Below the pieces are notes generated by a model. It was not told where the DNA came from and ran no database searches. It saw only the letters and a program-made list of their open reading frames with translations. A stretch of DNA of 64,000 bases. Source: Rostrohypoxylon terebratum. Its lineage: Eukaryota > Ascomycota > Sordariomycetes > Xylariales > Hypoxylaceae. Where the stretch lies: assembly GCA_022497145.1 (NCBI GenBank), contig MU385903.1:176691-240690 (forward strand), written 5' to 3'. Shown here piece after piece: positions 1-11,279 of this stretch (positions are counted from its first letter, which is position 1; the number at the start of each line of letters is the position of its first letter). Both the position numbers and the translations under genes were made by a program.

Positions 1-514
1 CATGAAGTACGTGCAGAACGTGATCAACGAGACGCTGCGCCTCTACCCCGCCGTCCCCTTCAACGTGCGCACCGCCCTGCGCGACACCACCCTGCCCCAC
101 GGCGGCGGCCCCGACGGCAGCCTGCCGCTCCCCGTGCTCAAGGACACCGCCATCGCCTACTCCACGCTCGCCATGCAGCGGCGTCCCGACCTATACCCCT
201 CCCCCTCCTCCGCCTCCCCATCCGACTCCGACAAATACCCCGACCCCCAGACCTTCAGCCCCGACCGCTGGACCCACTGGCAGCCCAAGCCGTGGCAGTA
301 CATCCCCTTCAACGGCGGCCCCCGCATCTGCATCGGCCAGCAGTTCGCCCTCACCGAGATGCAGTACGTGCTGACCCGCATCTTCCAGCGCTACGAGCGC
401 GTCGACAGCTTCATGGTCGGCGAGCCCAAGCTGAAGGCCGAGATCGTCATCCAGCCCGGCGACGGCGTCACCGTCGCGCTCTGGGAGGCTAGGAAGGACG
501 AGAAGGGTTGGTGA
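1..514 (+). CDS. Cytochrome P450, CYP52-like, C-terminal part
   Basis: The last 170 codons of a microsomal P450 are present; the gene starts before the window, in the frame opening at base 2. Visible in order are the K-helix ExxR motif (ETLR, residues 10-13 of the fragment), a PERF-type motif (FSPDRW, 85-90) and the haem loop FNGGPRICIGQQ (103-114), whose Cys110 would be the iron thiolate ligand. The NETLRLYPAVPFNVR context and the GGPRICIGQQFAL loop resemble the CYP52/CYP539 group of fungal n-alkane and fatty-acid omega-hydroxylases, which act at the ER with a P450 reductase. A Pro/Ser-rich insert (residues about 66-77) precedes the PERF motif. The fragment is GC-rich compared with the flanking DNA. 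Family assignment is firm; the CYP52-like substrate is inferred. Confidence 0.9.
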   Translation, partial: MKYVQNVINETLRLYPAVPFNVRTALRDTTLPHGGGPDGSLPLPVLKDTAIAYSTLAMQRRPDLYPSPSSASPSDSDKYPDPQTFSPDRWTHWQPKPWQYIPFNGGPRICIGQQFALTEMQYVLTRIFQRYERVDSFMVGEPKLKAEIVIQPGDGVTVALWEARKDEKGW

Positions 515-3223
515 TTTGTGAAAAATGGGAAGACTTAGCTTACTTGTATATTCATTCTTTTTTTTTTTTTTTGGATGGGTGGAGGGAGGCGGGGTGCTGG
601 GACTTGGGATTTGTCTATAGTGCGGTATATATGCTAACGAGTTATGACACGGAAATGGACGGAAAGGTTTATGTGTGTTAGTATCGTTCTTTTGCGTGCC
701 TAGTATATATCATGTCTAAATACCTATTATGCAATTTTGAGCTGATTTTGAGTGTCTTGTCAATTGTTCGGATTTCCGTAGCCTCCTGGTAGACAAATGA
801 CGAATCATTGGCTTGTTTTTGTAAGATTTTGGACCAATCGACGACTCGTTGATTATAACATCACGGCTAGCTATTCTTAAGTCCCCCCATCTTCTATAAC
901 AGTTGGTGGATAGTTATCGTAGTTGAAAAGTTTACGCGCAACAGGCGTGTCTAACCGTGGTTCTATTCCTGCCGTAAATCGTATCGCTTCGTTGTTAAAT
1001 CTGAGGAAAAGATGACATCTTGCTGAGGAGTCAACATTAACAGGATAGCTCTGAATTCATAATTTACAACCAGGCTCTACGATCCTCGCCTGTCAGGTTT
1101 CCTCATACTGCAAGCTACCCACTAGAAAGGGGCTCTGGGCAATGTGTCTATGTAGGTACTAGCCGTTCTCACTCTGAGGAGAAATAATCAAGAACGAGGC
1201 TGTCGTATAGAAGAAAACATAAATTGAATTAATCTCCTGTACTGCTCTTTTGTATAGAAGTGAACAGGGCATAAATAAGTTCCCATGCTAGCGAATGTTA
1301 AGTTCAGTTGAAGCTCTCAGTTAACCTACCTGAAAATCGCAAACCGCCCACCATGATCCAACAGACATGATACTTTCCACTTCATGAAATAACCAAAACC
1401 TCTACCTCGTCTTATACATCAGTCTATAAGTGATTTTCCATTTCTAACTCCAAATATTATCGGCGAACCTGCGGCTAACGAGGGGGTGGCTAGAGACACG
1501 CTGCGTCTCCTTGAAAGAAGATAAAATAAAATAAAAATACCGTAATTGTCGGTCATGAAATCGTGATAAAGGTAGATCTGGCGGAAATGGTATGGGAGTT
1601 GCTCCTATGTATGGAATTCTGGAGATAAGTTTCGATCGCTATAATATGCGTCTGGGCGAACTTACGATGGAGAAAGGCTCCAGCAATTATCACCCTATAT
1701 TTACCTCTTTCTCATCCTGGCCAATAAAAGTAAAGATAGTCTCGTGTTCGCACTTCTCTCTCGCCGAGACCCAGCGGGCTCCCGCATGCCCGAAGAAGCT
1801 GCTGACCATGGCCGCGCAAGACACCCAAGGTACTATTCCCAGCGTAACTTTATTGACGCTTGCTCCTATCCCCCACCCGATACATATGGCCCAGGTGATC
1901 CATATTACGAAGATGATGACTTGGAATTGATCTTGATCTCGGCGCCGGTGGGCGTACGAAGAAAGACAGCACCCCAGCACTAGGCAGGAGCCGAGCGCCA
2001 GTCCCGGAGATACGTGTTTAGCGAAATTGATTCGTATTGTATGAAATAGAGTCTGGGCGGGAGACTAGAATATCGAAGCATACATATCCTATCAGCACGG
2101 ATGTTAACCAGAGAGTAGGGAAGAGAAGTGGTCACGGACATCGGTTTCTGTAGAGATCTCGTCTCGCGATGATTCTGCCTGGACTATGTAGCACGTGGTG
2201 ACGAAACTGCAAGCAATGGCTGGAACTAGCTCAACCAGTTGCGATAGTGGTTCTTTTAACGACGATGAGTTTGATTTGAAACAGAACTGGCCCCGGGGAG
2301 TTCGAGAGAATGACATGACGCCGAATACATCTGAACAGTTGGAAAAATAGGATGACGGGTAAATAGCGGCAGCTTTTACACACATCAAATATCTCATTCA
2401 GGAATCAGGATAGGGCGAAGAAAAACTACTGGAAATGGACTGCATATCCATACTTATCCTTATAGCTTAAACGCGAACACTGGCAATCCGCCCTTATGTT
2501 TAGGTCCAAGCCAATGAGTACACACAACATTTCTGAATCATGCCGTGAAAAATTACAGAAAAGCAGGCTAGATCTTCCGACAGCCTGACACAATTCGTAT
2601 CACACCACTGTACATTACTAGAAAGTAATGTTACGATGCATGGTGTCAGTCAGGCTCTGAGAGGCGCAGCGAGTTGCACTGCTCATGAAATCGCGCCCCG
2701 ACGCTAGGCTAATTGTGAGGCAGTATGATACCTCAATCCAATAAGGTGCTTACGATCCCACGAAACATTTCGGTGAGTCTCCTTTCGGTGAATGCTTCTT
2801 GGGAAACAAAAGCTAGGCGAACTATGCGAACTATACCCATTAGCGAAGACGTACAACAGGCGCACTGCCTTAGGTTGTTCAAGATGACTCCTGCAGTATG
2901 ACAATAGAGATACTGCTTTAAGCCTTGGGCTGCCATGCAGCAGTGCTTGTTACCTATGTTGAAGCAGGCTCCCTCGATCGATTCTGTATTCTTGCATGCG
3001 AACAAGCGGGTCTTCCAAAATCGCCCGGATCCATTAAATACCTTCTTTCCAGCCATGATACCGCGCGATTATCGTCTCCTGAAGGACGATGAACACGTAG
3101 TATAGGGACTACGTTCTCCTTTTTCTCTCGCGTCGCGTCGCTCGCTTTCTTGTTTCTTCGCTTTTGAAACATAGACGAAGAAAACCTTTTATTATTATTT
3201 CCGCCCTAGCTCATATTCTCGAC
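515..3223. other. Intergenic spacer, no convincing gene
   Basis: This is 2.7 kb of AT-richer DNA. It has a 15-T run at about 558-572 just after the P450 stop and only short ORFs. The longest are 1592-1930 (+), 1690-1980 (-) and 2733-3056 (-). They overlap each other on opposite strands and show no family I recognise. No tRNA, repeat array or transposon ends were seen. Confidence 0.55.
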
Positions 3224-4056
3224 ATGGCTGGCGTCTGGGACATCGTGGCGATACTTAATCGCTTTGAGCTAAACGAAAGCAAGCTCGAGCATATTGCAAG
3301 GGTGTTGTCTCGGGGCATCATGATAGGCGCCGCTATTTTCCTACCGGCTGTTGTGCGGTATGAGAATATAATTTTCAGACTTCTGTAGGATGCCGCGCTC
3401 TTCTTTGTCAAGTCGAGTTCTGCTGACGGAGCCAAGCGTTTTCTGTCTCTTTACGATTGCAACATCCGCCCATATTGCCTTCAATTGGGCAGCAGTCAAA
3501 AGGCAGGTGCTGCGTTCTCTCCTACATCTCAATGCAGGGCTTATGAGTCGCTAGATATTATTTCTTTGCCCTGGTTATAGTCATCTTGCCTGTATCCGTT
3601 ATGCTGCCTTATTCCCAAACTTCGATATACTTACTACTTGACCGTGTCCCAATCTTGATCGCGGTGACGGGTCTTTGTATCGAAGAGTTTTCCAGGTACG
3701 TATATCATTACAACAATTCCGAATAATATGTCCACGGATGTCTTATGCCGAGTAGGTTATTGAGGCTCCTGATGGCCGACTCCAGATTCGAGCCGCCAGA
3801 CGTGAACCCCGAGCCTAACGAGGACTTGAACATTCATATACTCGATCGTAATGATGACTTATTCGTTCATATGGATGGAGGCGAAAACGCGGAGTATAAC
3901 ACACCGAGCCATAGTTCTTCGGATATATCCCTATCAAATGTCGGATCCGGAAGATTGCCATCATCATGTGACACGATGACACGCATGTTCTGGTCCGACC
4001 ATCTGGATGCGAATCACGAACACGAAGAGGATAACGGACACGGAAGCGAAGGTTGA
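3224..4056 (+). CDS. Hypothetical small membrane protein, three exons
   Basis: I propose exons 3224-3357, 3555-3695 and 3756-4056, giving 191 aa. Intron 1 (3358-3554, GTATGA...CTAG) and intron 2 (3696-3755, GTACGT...TAG) both keep phase, each joining two bases to one base of a codon, which is unlikely by chance. The N-terminal half is hydrophobic, with two or three likely membrane segments between residues about 30 and 90 (containing GIMIGAAIFLPAVV and FALVIVILPVSVML). The C-terminal 100 residues are polar and acidic and end in HEHEEDNGHGSEG. No family was recognised, so no function is offered. It could also be a decayed or spurious locus; the start at 3224 is simply the first ATG in the hydrophobic frame. 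Confidence 0.5.
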
Positions 4057-5900
4057 TATCGTATAGACAGATTTTGTCTTGCCGACAATTCGAAGTCTCC
4101 TGGAACCTTTGATACGCTTTTCACTACGTCGGATGGCTAGCACTCTCCTGGCGCAGCTCTACCTCAACATTTACCTGCTCAAGTCTTAGATGGAAATTAC
4201 CTAATGATCAAACTCACAGCAACCCCTTTCATTATATCGAGGAGTGCGGTTTCGTCTTCTTGATGGCGATCACAACCCGTCCCAACGCGTATTGTCGAAG
4301 GATACTGGCCTGAGGGCGTCAAGGAAGACGGAAACAAATTCATCGATAGGGCTACATTGTGAATGATATGCTGTGAGTTTGATCATTGGTGCTCATATGG
4401 GATAGATATTTGTTATCCATTGTTTAAGGCCGGCCTCACACTTCGAATACGACGGCCAAGTCTTCGATAAATAGGGCGACTCCCGGGGATTCTCTTGCTA
4501 ACATTGAAGCGAAGTGCGTTCGGTCACGATGACGTTGGAGGACTATGAAGTGTCTGGGACGTCGTTGTGGACCGATAAGGAAAAGTCGCTTTTTGACACC
4601 TCGTCGGCAGGCTACTAAGGGTTTTTGGAATTCCGGCGTTGGTACAATCTCCATTATAGAAATAAAGGTGAAATGGTAGAAAGAGTCAGGCCATTGACGA
4701 GATCGTCATGTTTGTATTTAGCCAATAGATAGATACCTTGGCCAGGGCTCACCTAGCCTCGATTCGCGAGGCATTTCCATGGTGCCTTGATTTGTGAAAG
4801 AAAGGATAGAGGGGGAAGAAGAGATGAAGAAGAGATGAGGTTAGTTTAAAACAACGATAAACTTTCTCAAATCTCGATAAAAGCTCTCTCTCTAGCTCTC
4901 TAGCTCTCTAGGGTTAACAGGGTTAAGATTTACGTGATCATTGATGTGCCTTCCCGGCCGAGTCCAAAACGTCGGGTAGAGAAACCTTAAACATCGGTCT
5001 CGAAATACCCTAGGCAAATACCCCGGCAGCCCAGGCAGTCGGCTCACGGCTTCCAAGATTCTCAGCCTCCAGCCATCTGGGTACATACGACGTAGTACTA
5101 GTGTAGAAAATTCCTTCCCAGCCACATGAATTTGTCCGGGACTTATGCTGTATTGTCCAGACACCAGCATGAAACAGGACAAGCTAAGCCTTATTAAGTA
5201 AAAGCTAGTCGTACCAGCCACTCAAGTTAGCGTTAATTCGCGTCCGCTAAGAGGTTCATTTAATTCGAATTGACCTTGAAGTGGGGCATCGCCAATGGCA
5301 TCTCACCGTTTGCAACGGCAAAACCGCCAACTTATCATAGGCCATGGATGCCGTGGAAAACATGGAAACAACCCATCTCACCTACGCACACCTTGCTTTG
5401 GCCAGCACACACTTACATCCTCGTATTCTCTATACCCCAAGACCTTGTCATTCCACCTTGTTCTATTACCTAGCGGTAGCTCTTTTTTTTTTCAGCAGCC
5501 AAGTAGTCCGAGATGACGACGATACGTCGAGGGAGGATGGCACATGGGCCATACGCGTACTATGATATATTGGGTGGTTGGACTTCACTTTTCACTCCGA
5601 CCCTTTCCTCAGGCTTCTTATTAAGTTATTACCCTTACCCCTACCAGCTACCTGCATGATTTCTGTAACCTGAAGAGACATTTCTTGCATTTTTTTGTAT
5701 TTATTTATTTTTTATGCTTCATAGCATTGTACATACATATACAAAATACTAGCAGATCAATCAGTCCAGATCTGCATGTTGGTACCCGAGACCTTGCTCC
5801 TGCATCAGTGTAACGAAATACCCCGAAGTACCGACTCGGAGCTCAGGAATTCGTGCCTTTGCATCTTTCCTAACCATATATTATCTTGATATTCCTACAG
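4057..5900. other. Intergenic spacer upstream of the Crh gene
   Basis: This holds no recognisable gene. The minus ORFs at 4436-4654 and 4892-5221 and the overlapping plus ORFs at 5270-5565 lack family resemblance and overlap in several frames. It contains the TAGCTCTC repeat listed separately and a pyrimidine-rich stretch before the ATG at 5901. Confidence 0.5.
4881..4910. repeat. TAGCTCTC short tandem repeat
   Basis: Roughly three and a half imperfect copies of an 8-bp TAGCTCTC unit, followed directly by AGGGTTAACAGGGTTAA. It is a simple repeat with no assigned role. Confidence 0.8.
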
Positions 5901-7121
5901 ATGCATATCCGAACAATGATGGCGTCGCCATTGAGATATGTCGCCGCTGCGGCTGCTCTGCTCTCGGGTGGAGCTATAGCTCAGACATACTCGTCTTGCA
6001 ACCCTCTACAAGGCTCATGTAAGCTGGCTCTTCCCCATACCTTTTAAGTAACTCCGGTGGCTTACCCGTCTCAGCTTGTCCCGCGGATACTGCCCTTGGT
6101 ATGGCTATCGATGTCGATTTTACGCAAGGGGAGGTAAACTCCTTCACAGCCTCCGGTGGCACCCCGACATACGGCTCGGACGGCGTAACCTTCACGGTTA
6201 GCAAGAGCGGTGACTCACCACAACTTACCTCCGTCTTCTACATCATGTTCGGTCGAATCGAAGTCAGCCTTAAGGCCGCCCCAGGTGCCGGTATCGTGTC
6301 GTCATTCGTGCTACAGTCCGACGACCTAGACGAGATCGATTGCGAATGGCTAGGCGCCGACGCGACCGAGATGCAATCCAATTATTTCGGAAAGGGTCAA
6401 ACCACCACCTACAACCGTGGGCAATTTCACGAGATGGGAAATAACCAAAACGGCTTCGTAAAATATATAATAGATTGGACAAGTGACAGGATCATATGGA
6501 CCATTGACGGGACAGTGGTGCGGACACTGACACCTTCAAGTGCCGAATCAAACCAATATCCCCAGACTCCGATGAGGATCAAGTTTGGCGCATGGTCCGG
6601 CGGTGATTCCAGCAATGCCGAAGGCACGATTGAATGGGCACGGGGTCCTACCGATTATTCTAAAGGGCCGTTTAGTATGAGCGTGAACAGCCTCAAGGTC
6701 ACAGACTACAGCACAGGATCCTCCTACAGTTACGGCGACACATCTGGCGACTGGACCTCCATCAAGTCTGACGGAGGTTCGATCAACGGGAACTTGGGTA
6801 ACGCCGGTACTCTGACCACCACCGCGGTTGTTAGCGGCTCAACCTCGACCGGGTCAGCTAGCGTTCCCGCGGGGGGTATTGGTGGTACCAGTACCGACAG
6901 CGCTGACTCCAACCTTCCTTCCGGTTGGAGGATGACGCCGGAGGGTAAGATAGTGCCATCTAGTTCGACTTCCTTACGTATGTTGCTGCAACTTCCACCC
7001 TAGATCTTCACAGATCTGTTTAGACACACGACTAACATGCAACTATTTAGGACCCGTCCTTCCCTTCGCCATTATCTTTACTCTCTGGGCCACCCTTGCC
7101 GGTCTGAGGTTCTGGCCTTGA
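5901..7121 (+). CDS. Crh-family GH16 chitin-glucan transglycosylase, GPI-anchored
   Basis: Crh enzymes link chitin to beta-1,6/1,3-glucan at the outer face of the plasma membrane and in the wall. Exons are 5901-6018, 6075-6977 and 7051-7121 (363 aa); both introns (GTAAGC...CAG and GTATGT...TAG) keep frame. Residues 1-27 form a signal peptide ending AIA. The GH16 catalytic signature DEIDCEWLG places the nucleophile Glu126, auxiliary Asp128 and acid/base Glu130. A Ser/Thr/Gly-rich stalk follows the catalytic domain. The last exon encodes a short hydrophobic tail (PVLPFAIIFTLWATLAG...) that fits a GPI-attachment signal, so splicing of the last intron decides whether the protein is anchored. Relatives are yeast CRH1/UTR2 and the Aspergillus Crh proteins; the exact paralogue was not assigned. 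Confidence 0.93.
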
Positions 7122-8300
7122 AGCATTCATTATCTTCCCAAGCTTACTAAAATGAACGGCAAGATGAGTTGGTGGTCTTGCTGCCTTCATATATATCTCC
7201 CTTCCAACCGAATGGTCACCCCTAAACGACTCAACCGACCTTATTATCGTTCCGTAATCACCCGAACTATAACGAGATAGGTTGAATCATTCCGGTTGAC
7301 TGCTTGGCTTTCACGCCAGTGTCAGGATGAACACTCAGCATCCTAACACAACTCGGAAAGTCAAGCAAGTGAGATTTGGAGAAAGTTCTGCAGGTTAACG
7401 ACAGTCTGTGCGAATTTCACATTAGTGCGACGCCATCACGTCATAACCTTAAGACCGGGAGCGCCGTGAGACCGTCGAACTGGAATGCCTGCTTCGCAAA
7501 TTTTGACCAGATGTCGGGTGTTGATAAAATATAGGACGCGCCTCGTAAGACATTTTTATGGGGGTGTATCAAGAGGCGGAAGCAGAGAATATGTAATAGA
7601 AACTAGCTCAAGCATGATAAGGAGTTGTTTGGTTGGTTTTAGGGCAAACAATGGACACAATGGACACAATCGGCGCATTGGCATAATGGCATATATTGGT
7701 TGAGAACGAATCTGAACGAGGTACGAGGAACCACTATAGATAGAGCATGACCGGGCATAGGGCGTGGGTTTTGACATATAGATCTACCGGCAAAGCCGAT
7801 CACGAAGACATACGAAAGACACATGGCGCCTTGTTGGCTCTTTTTGGCCCATCTTATCTCAATCGCACGCAAACGTAAGTGTTATCTAATGATTCCCACT
7901 TTGTAGCAGACGTGGACGCGGTGGTTGACCGGAGACGGATATGACGAATTTATAACACTTATGTATTGCCAATTCGGTGAGATGAGAAGATGTGTCGAGA
8001 GTTACGAAATGGAAATAGCGTGTACCAAACACATGACTTAAATAATACCTAGTAGGTAATAGATAGTACGCAATTGAGTTACGGGATTGGTGGATTGAGG
8101 CCGGCTATAATCGGCCGGATATCCACCGCCGTAACCCGTGATACGCGTGATATGGAGATATGGAGATATGGAGAACAAAGGAAGCTGCACTGCTGCAGTC
8201 ACAGCTACGTACCTAGTAGCTAACCTACCTAGTAGCCACTTACTTCTTTCAGACTTCATATAAGACCTATAGAAATTCTAGACGTATCACATTTTTCAAG
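7122..8300. other. Intergenic spacer
   Basis: No gene was recognised. Short opposite-strand ORFs at 7485-7872 and 8038-8259 look like chance frames. It contains a GATATGGA repeat (8149-8173) and several CCTAGTAG/ACCTACC motifs near 8040-8230. Confidence 0.5.
8149..8173. repeat. GATATGGA tandem repeat (three copies)
   Basis: About three head-to-tail copies of an 8-bp unit lying some 270 bp upstream of the aminotransferase start. No function is apparent. Confidence 0.8.
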
Positions 8301-8417
8301 ATGTGTCGTAATATACCGAGGCTCGTATTCTCTAACAAAATACCTATACATATACAGAAGACAATAGGGATTCAAAGGCTTCCAAGGCTTAGAAAGGGTT
8401 ACCTGTGTAACAACACA

Positions 8418-10458
8418 ATGGCAACTAGCACCATTTCCTCCCTATCGTCTCCTATACTCCCCAACGGACTCACCGACGGACTCATCAACGGAGTCCGCTG
8501 CTTCTCCGCCGGCACTCAGCACAAGCAGCCTACCAACGTCGGAAATGCCGGGTTCGCGGAGCAGGACACCGTCATCGGCAAGCAGGCCGACGAGCCGCTG
8601 ACCGTCGAGGGCATCAAGGCGCGGAGAATCAAGGCCGGGAAGCTGATCGCCCCTACGGCCTCATACTCGGACAGTGATATGTTCAAGTCTCCTGTAAGAC
8701 ATACCTCTTTTTCTCATCCCGAACTCGAAATCGTCTCGTATTATGGAATATCTCCCTGACACCACATATGATTATTACAGCAATCCTTCAATAAGCCAAA
8801 AGCAAAACGATGGGACCGTAAGTTACCTTACCTTACCTTACCTTACCTTACCTACTCACCCACCCACCCACCTCACCTCTAACTTACCTATCCCCACACT
8901 AACCCCACCAGACCTCCTGACCGAAGAAGCCATCGCCCGCAAGCCCTGCGCGCTAAAGCAAGCAGCGCAGCACCTAAAAAAGCCCGGCCTGATCTCCCTA
9001 GGCGGGGGTCTGCCCTCCGCGACCAACTTCCCGATCGACCACCTGAGCATGCGCGTCCCGGCGCCGCCGTCCTTCGAGGGTGGGGACGCGGCGACGGCCG
9101 AGATGGGCAAGTACGACGTGGCGCGGGACGAGAACGGCGGCGTGTACGATCTGGCCATCGCCATGAACTACGGCCAGAGCGTCGGGTCGGCGCAGCTGCT
9201 GCGCTGGGTCACCGAGCACACGGAGCTGGTGCACCCGCCGCCGTACGGCGACTGGCGATGCGCGTTGACGATCGGCAGCACCGGCGCCCTGGAGCAGGCC
9301 TTCCGCATGCTGTGTGACCGGCGGCGCGGCGACGCCGTGCTGACCGAGGAGTACAGCTTCTCCTCCGCGCTAGAGACGGCGGCGCCGCTAGGGATCAAGG
9401 TGTTCGGCGTGAAGATGGACGGGCAGGGGTTGCTACCGCAGAGCATGGACGAGATCCTGGCGAATTGGGACGAGAAGGCGAGGGGGGCGCGGAAGCCGAC
9501 GGTTCTGTACACGGTGCCCTCGGGACAGAACCCCACCGGCGCGACGCAGAGCGCGCAGCGCAGACGCGAGGTCTACGACGTGTGCCGCAAGCACGATGTG
9601 TACATCATCGAGGACGAGCCGTACTACTTCCTGCAGATGGCGCCTTACGAGTCCGCCCCTCACCCCGAACAGCACCAGCACCACCACCACCCCCCGGAGC
9701 ACGACCACAGCGACCGCGCGGAGGTCAAGGCGATCCCGCACCCCGAGAGCATCGACGAGTTCCTCAAGGGCCTCGTCCCGAGCTTGCTCAGCATAGACGT
9801 AGACGGCCGCGTCATGCGCATGGACTCCTTCAGCAAGGTCGTCGTGCCCGGGTCGCGCGTGGGCTGGATCACGGCGACGGAGCAGATCGTCGACCGGTAC
9901 ATCCGGCACGCCGAGTGCTGCAGCCAGGGCCCGAGCGGCATCTCGCAGATCCTCATGTACAAGCTCGTGGACGAGACGTGGGGCCACGAGGGCTACCTGA
10001 GGTGGCTTATGCACCTGCGCATGGAGTACACGCGCCGGCGAAACACGATCCTCGCCGCGTGCGAGGAGTACCTGCCCCGCGACATCGTGAGCTGGGTGCC
10101 GCCGGCCGCGGGCATGTTTGTAAGCAGCCCCTTCCCCCTCCTTTACCTTTTATTTTCTTTCCCTTATACCAACGTTAACAACTCCCCGTCGCAGCTCTGG
10201 CTTAAAGTAGACCACACGAAGCACCCCGACGCCGCCACCAAATCCATCCTCGAGATCGAGGAGTCCATCTTCGACTCCTGCATCGAAAAGGGCGTCCTCG
10301 CTATCCGCGGCTCCTGGTTCCGCGCCGAGCACGACGTGCCCCCCAGCGGCCTCTTCTTCCGCACCACCTTCGCCGCCGCCTCCGAGGACGACATGGCCCG
10401 CGCCATCGAGCGCTTCGGGCTTGCCGTGCGGGAGAGTTTCGGGATCGCTTCTAAATAG
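8418..10458 (+). CDS. aro8: Aromatic aminotransferase, Aro8 type (PLP fold I)
   Basis: It transfers amino groups between aromatic amino acids (or 2-aminoadipate/kynurenine) and 2-oxo acids. Exons are 8418-8693, 8781-8817, 8912-10119 and 10195-10458 (594 aa); all three introns keep phase. The junction of exons 1-3 gives the family sequence FKSPQSFNKPKAKRWDHL. Other marks are LGGGLPSATNFPI, the PSGQNPTGAT loop, DEPYYF with the cofactor Asp, and SFSK with the PLP lysine at codon 9835-9837 followed by PGSRVGW. An in-frame ATG at 8301 would add 39 residues rich in Arg/Lys, a possible mitochondrial presequence, so the start is undecided. A His-rich loop (9661-9714) sits between the PLP Asp and Lys regions. 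Exon 3 is strongly GC-rich. Aro8 versus Aro9 specificity is not decidable here. Confidence 0.92.
8823..8852. repeat. TTACC x6 tandem repeat inside an intron
   Basis: Six perfect copies of TTACC begin five bases into intron 2 (8818-8911) of the aminotransferase gene and run into a CCCA-rich stretch. Slippage here would change intron length but not the protein. Confidence 0.95.
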
Positions 10459-11279
10459 ACGGGTTTAAAACGGGCCGGGTCTGGTTCTAGGATAGTAGGT
10501 TTACGGGGGTAGGTTAGGTACCTAGGTAGGAAAGAACGGGAAATCTGTCGGCAAAAGCGAGATCGGAGAGGAATCAAATATTGGACGGGCGGCTTCATCG
10601 ATTACTATATCCGTAGTTTCGGAACGCGGCATAGCTGGAATAAGTCCACTGGGAATCGGAGTCAGCATATTATTGTAGCATTTACCCCTTACTTTGGTTA
10701 ATAGAAGCTCTCCGCGAGACCAATATCCTTATGACATTACATCAGAGCAGAATTAGAATATCAAAGCTACTATGATCGACCTTGTACCTAGTATGTATTG
10801 TCTTGCTTTTGCAGCATGTTGTGGAACGTGGTTGAGCCAGCCACATTAGTACTTCGGCATCGCCCACCTAAGAAAATAGGCTCGTGACAAGTCAAAGTCA
10901 ATTCACTAGTAGTTCTTTAGCAAAAGCATAATAGGATGAAAAAGGTTTTCAATGCATCGCTTTGTATTCCGTATGCCTAAGATGAGTTGGTTACATCTGC
11001 AGCAAAAACTCAATCCGAATTGTCACCAATCCAGTTGCTCACTACCCCTAGAATGCACCGCACTGCGCCATTGAGTACCTGGTCCAAATCCGATCATGCG
11101 TGTCGATCGTGGCAGGTCATGCCGTTTTTCTCACCCCCTCAGTAAATTCTTTAAAAAACCCTTCCCCCCAAATACCCTGCCAACGATTTTTTCTGTCTGG
11201 CCTTAATAATCAAACGCAAACGATTACCAGGGTGGGCGTATGTGTTAATACAAGGAGTATGGATGATCCAAGATCGTCC
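10459..11279. other. Convergent intergenic spacer
   Basis: This is the shared 3' side of the aminotransferase (+) and TOP1 (-). It carries a TAGGTACCTAGGTAGG motif at 10515-10530. No gene was recognised. Confidence 0.6.

Noticed and set aside
1690..1980. Minus ORF with a hydrophobic stretch and the overlapping plus ORFs 1592-1983
   Set aside because: Three overlapping frames on both strands, no ATG context, splice sites or family signal; treated as chance.
4904..4924. AGGGTTA units resembling telomere repeat
   Set aside because: Only two imperfect units, internal to the window, next to a different simple repeat; not a telomere.
9433..10014. Long minus ORF (193 codons) inside the aminotransferase
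   Set aside because: Shadow of the GC-rich exon 3; the plus strand carries all PLP-enzyme motifs.
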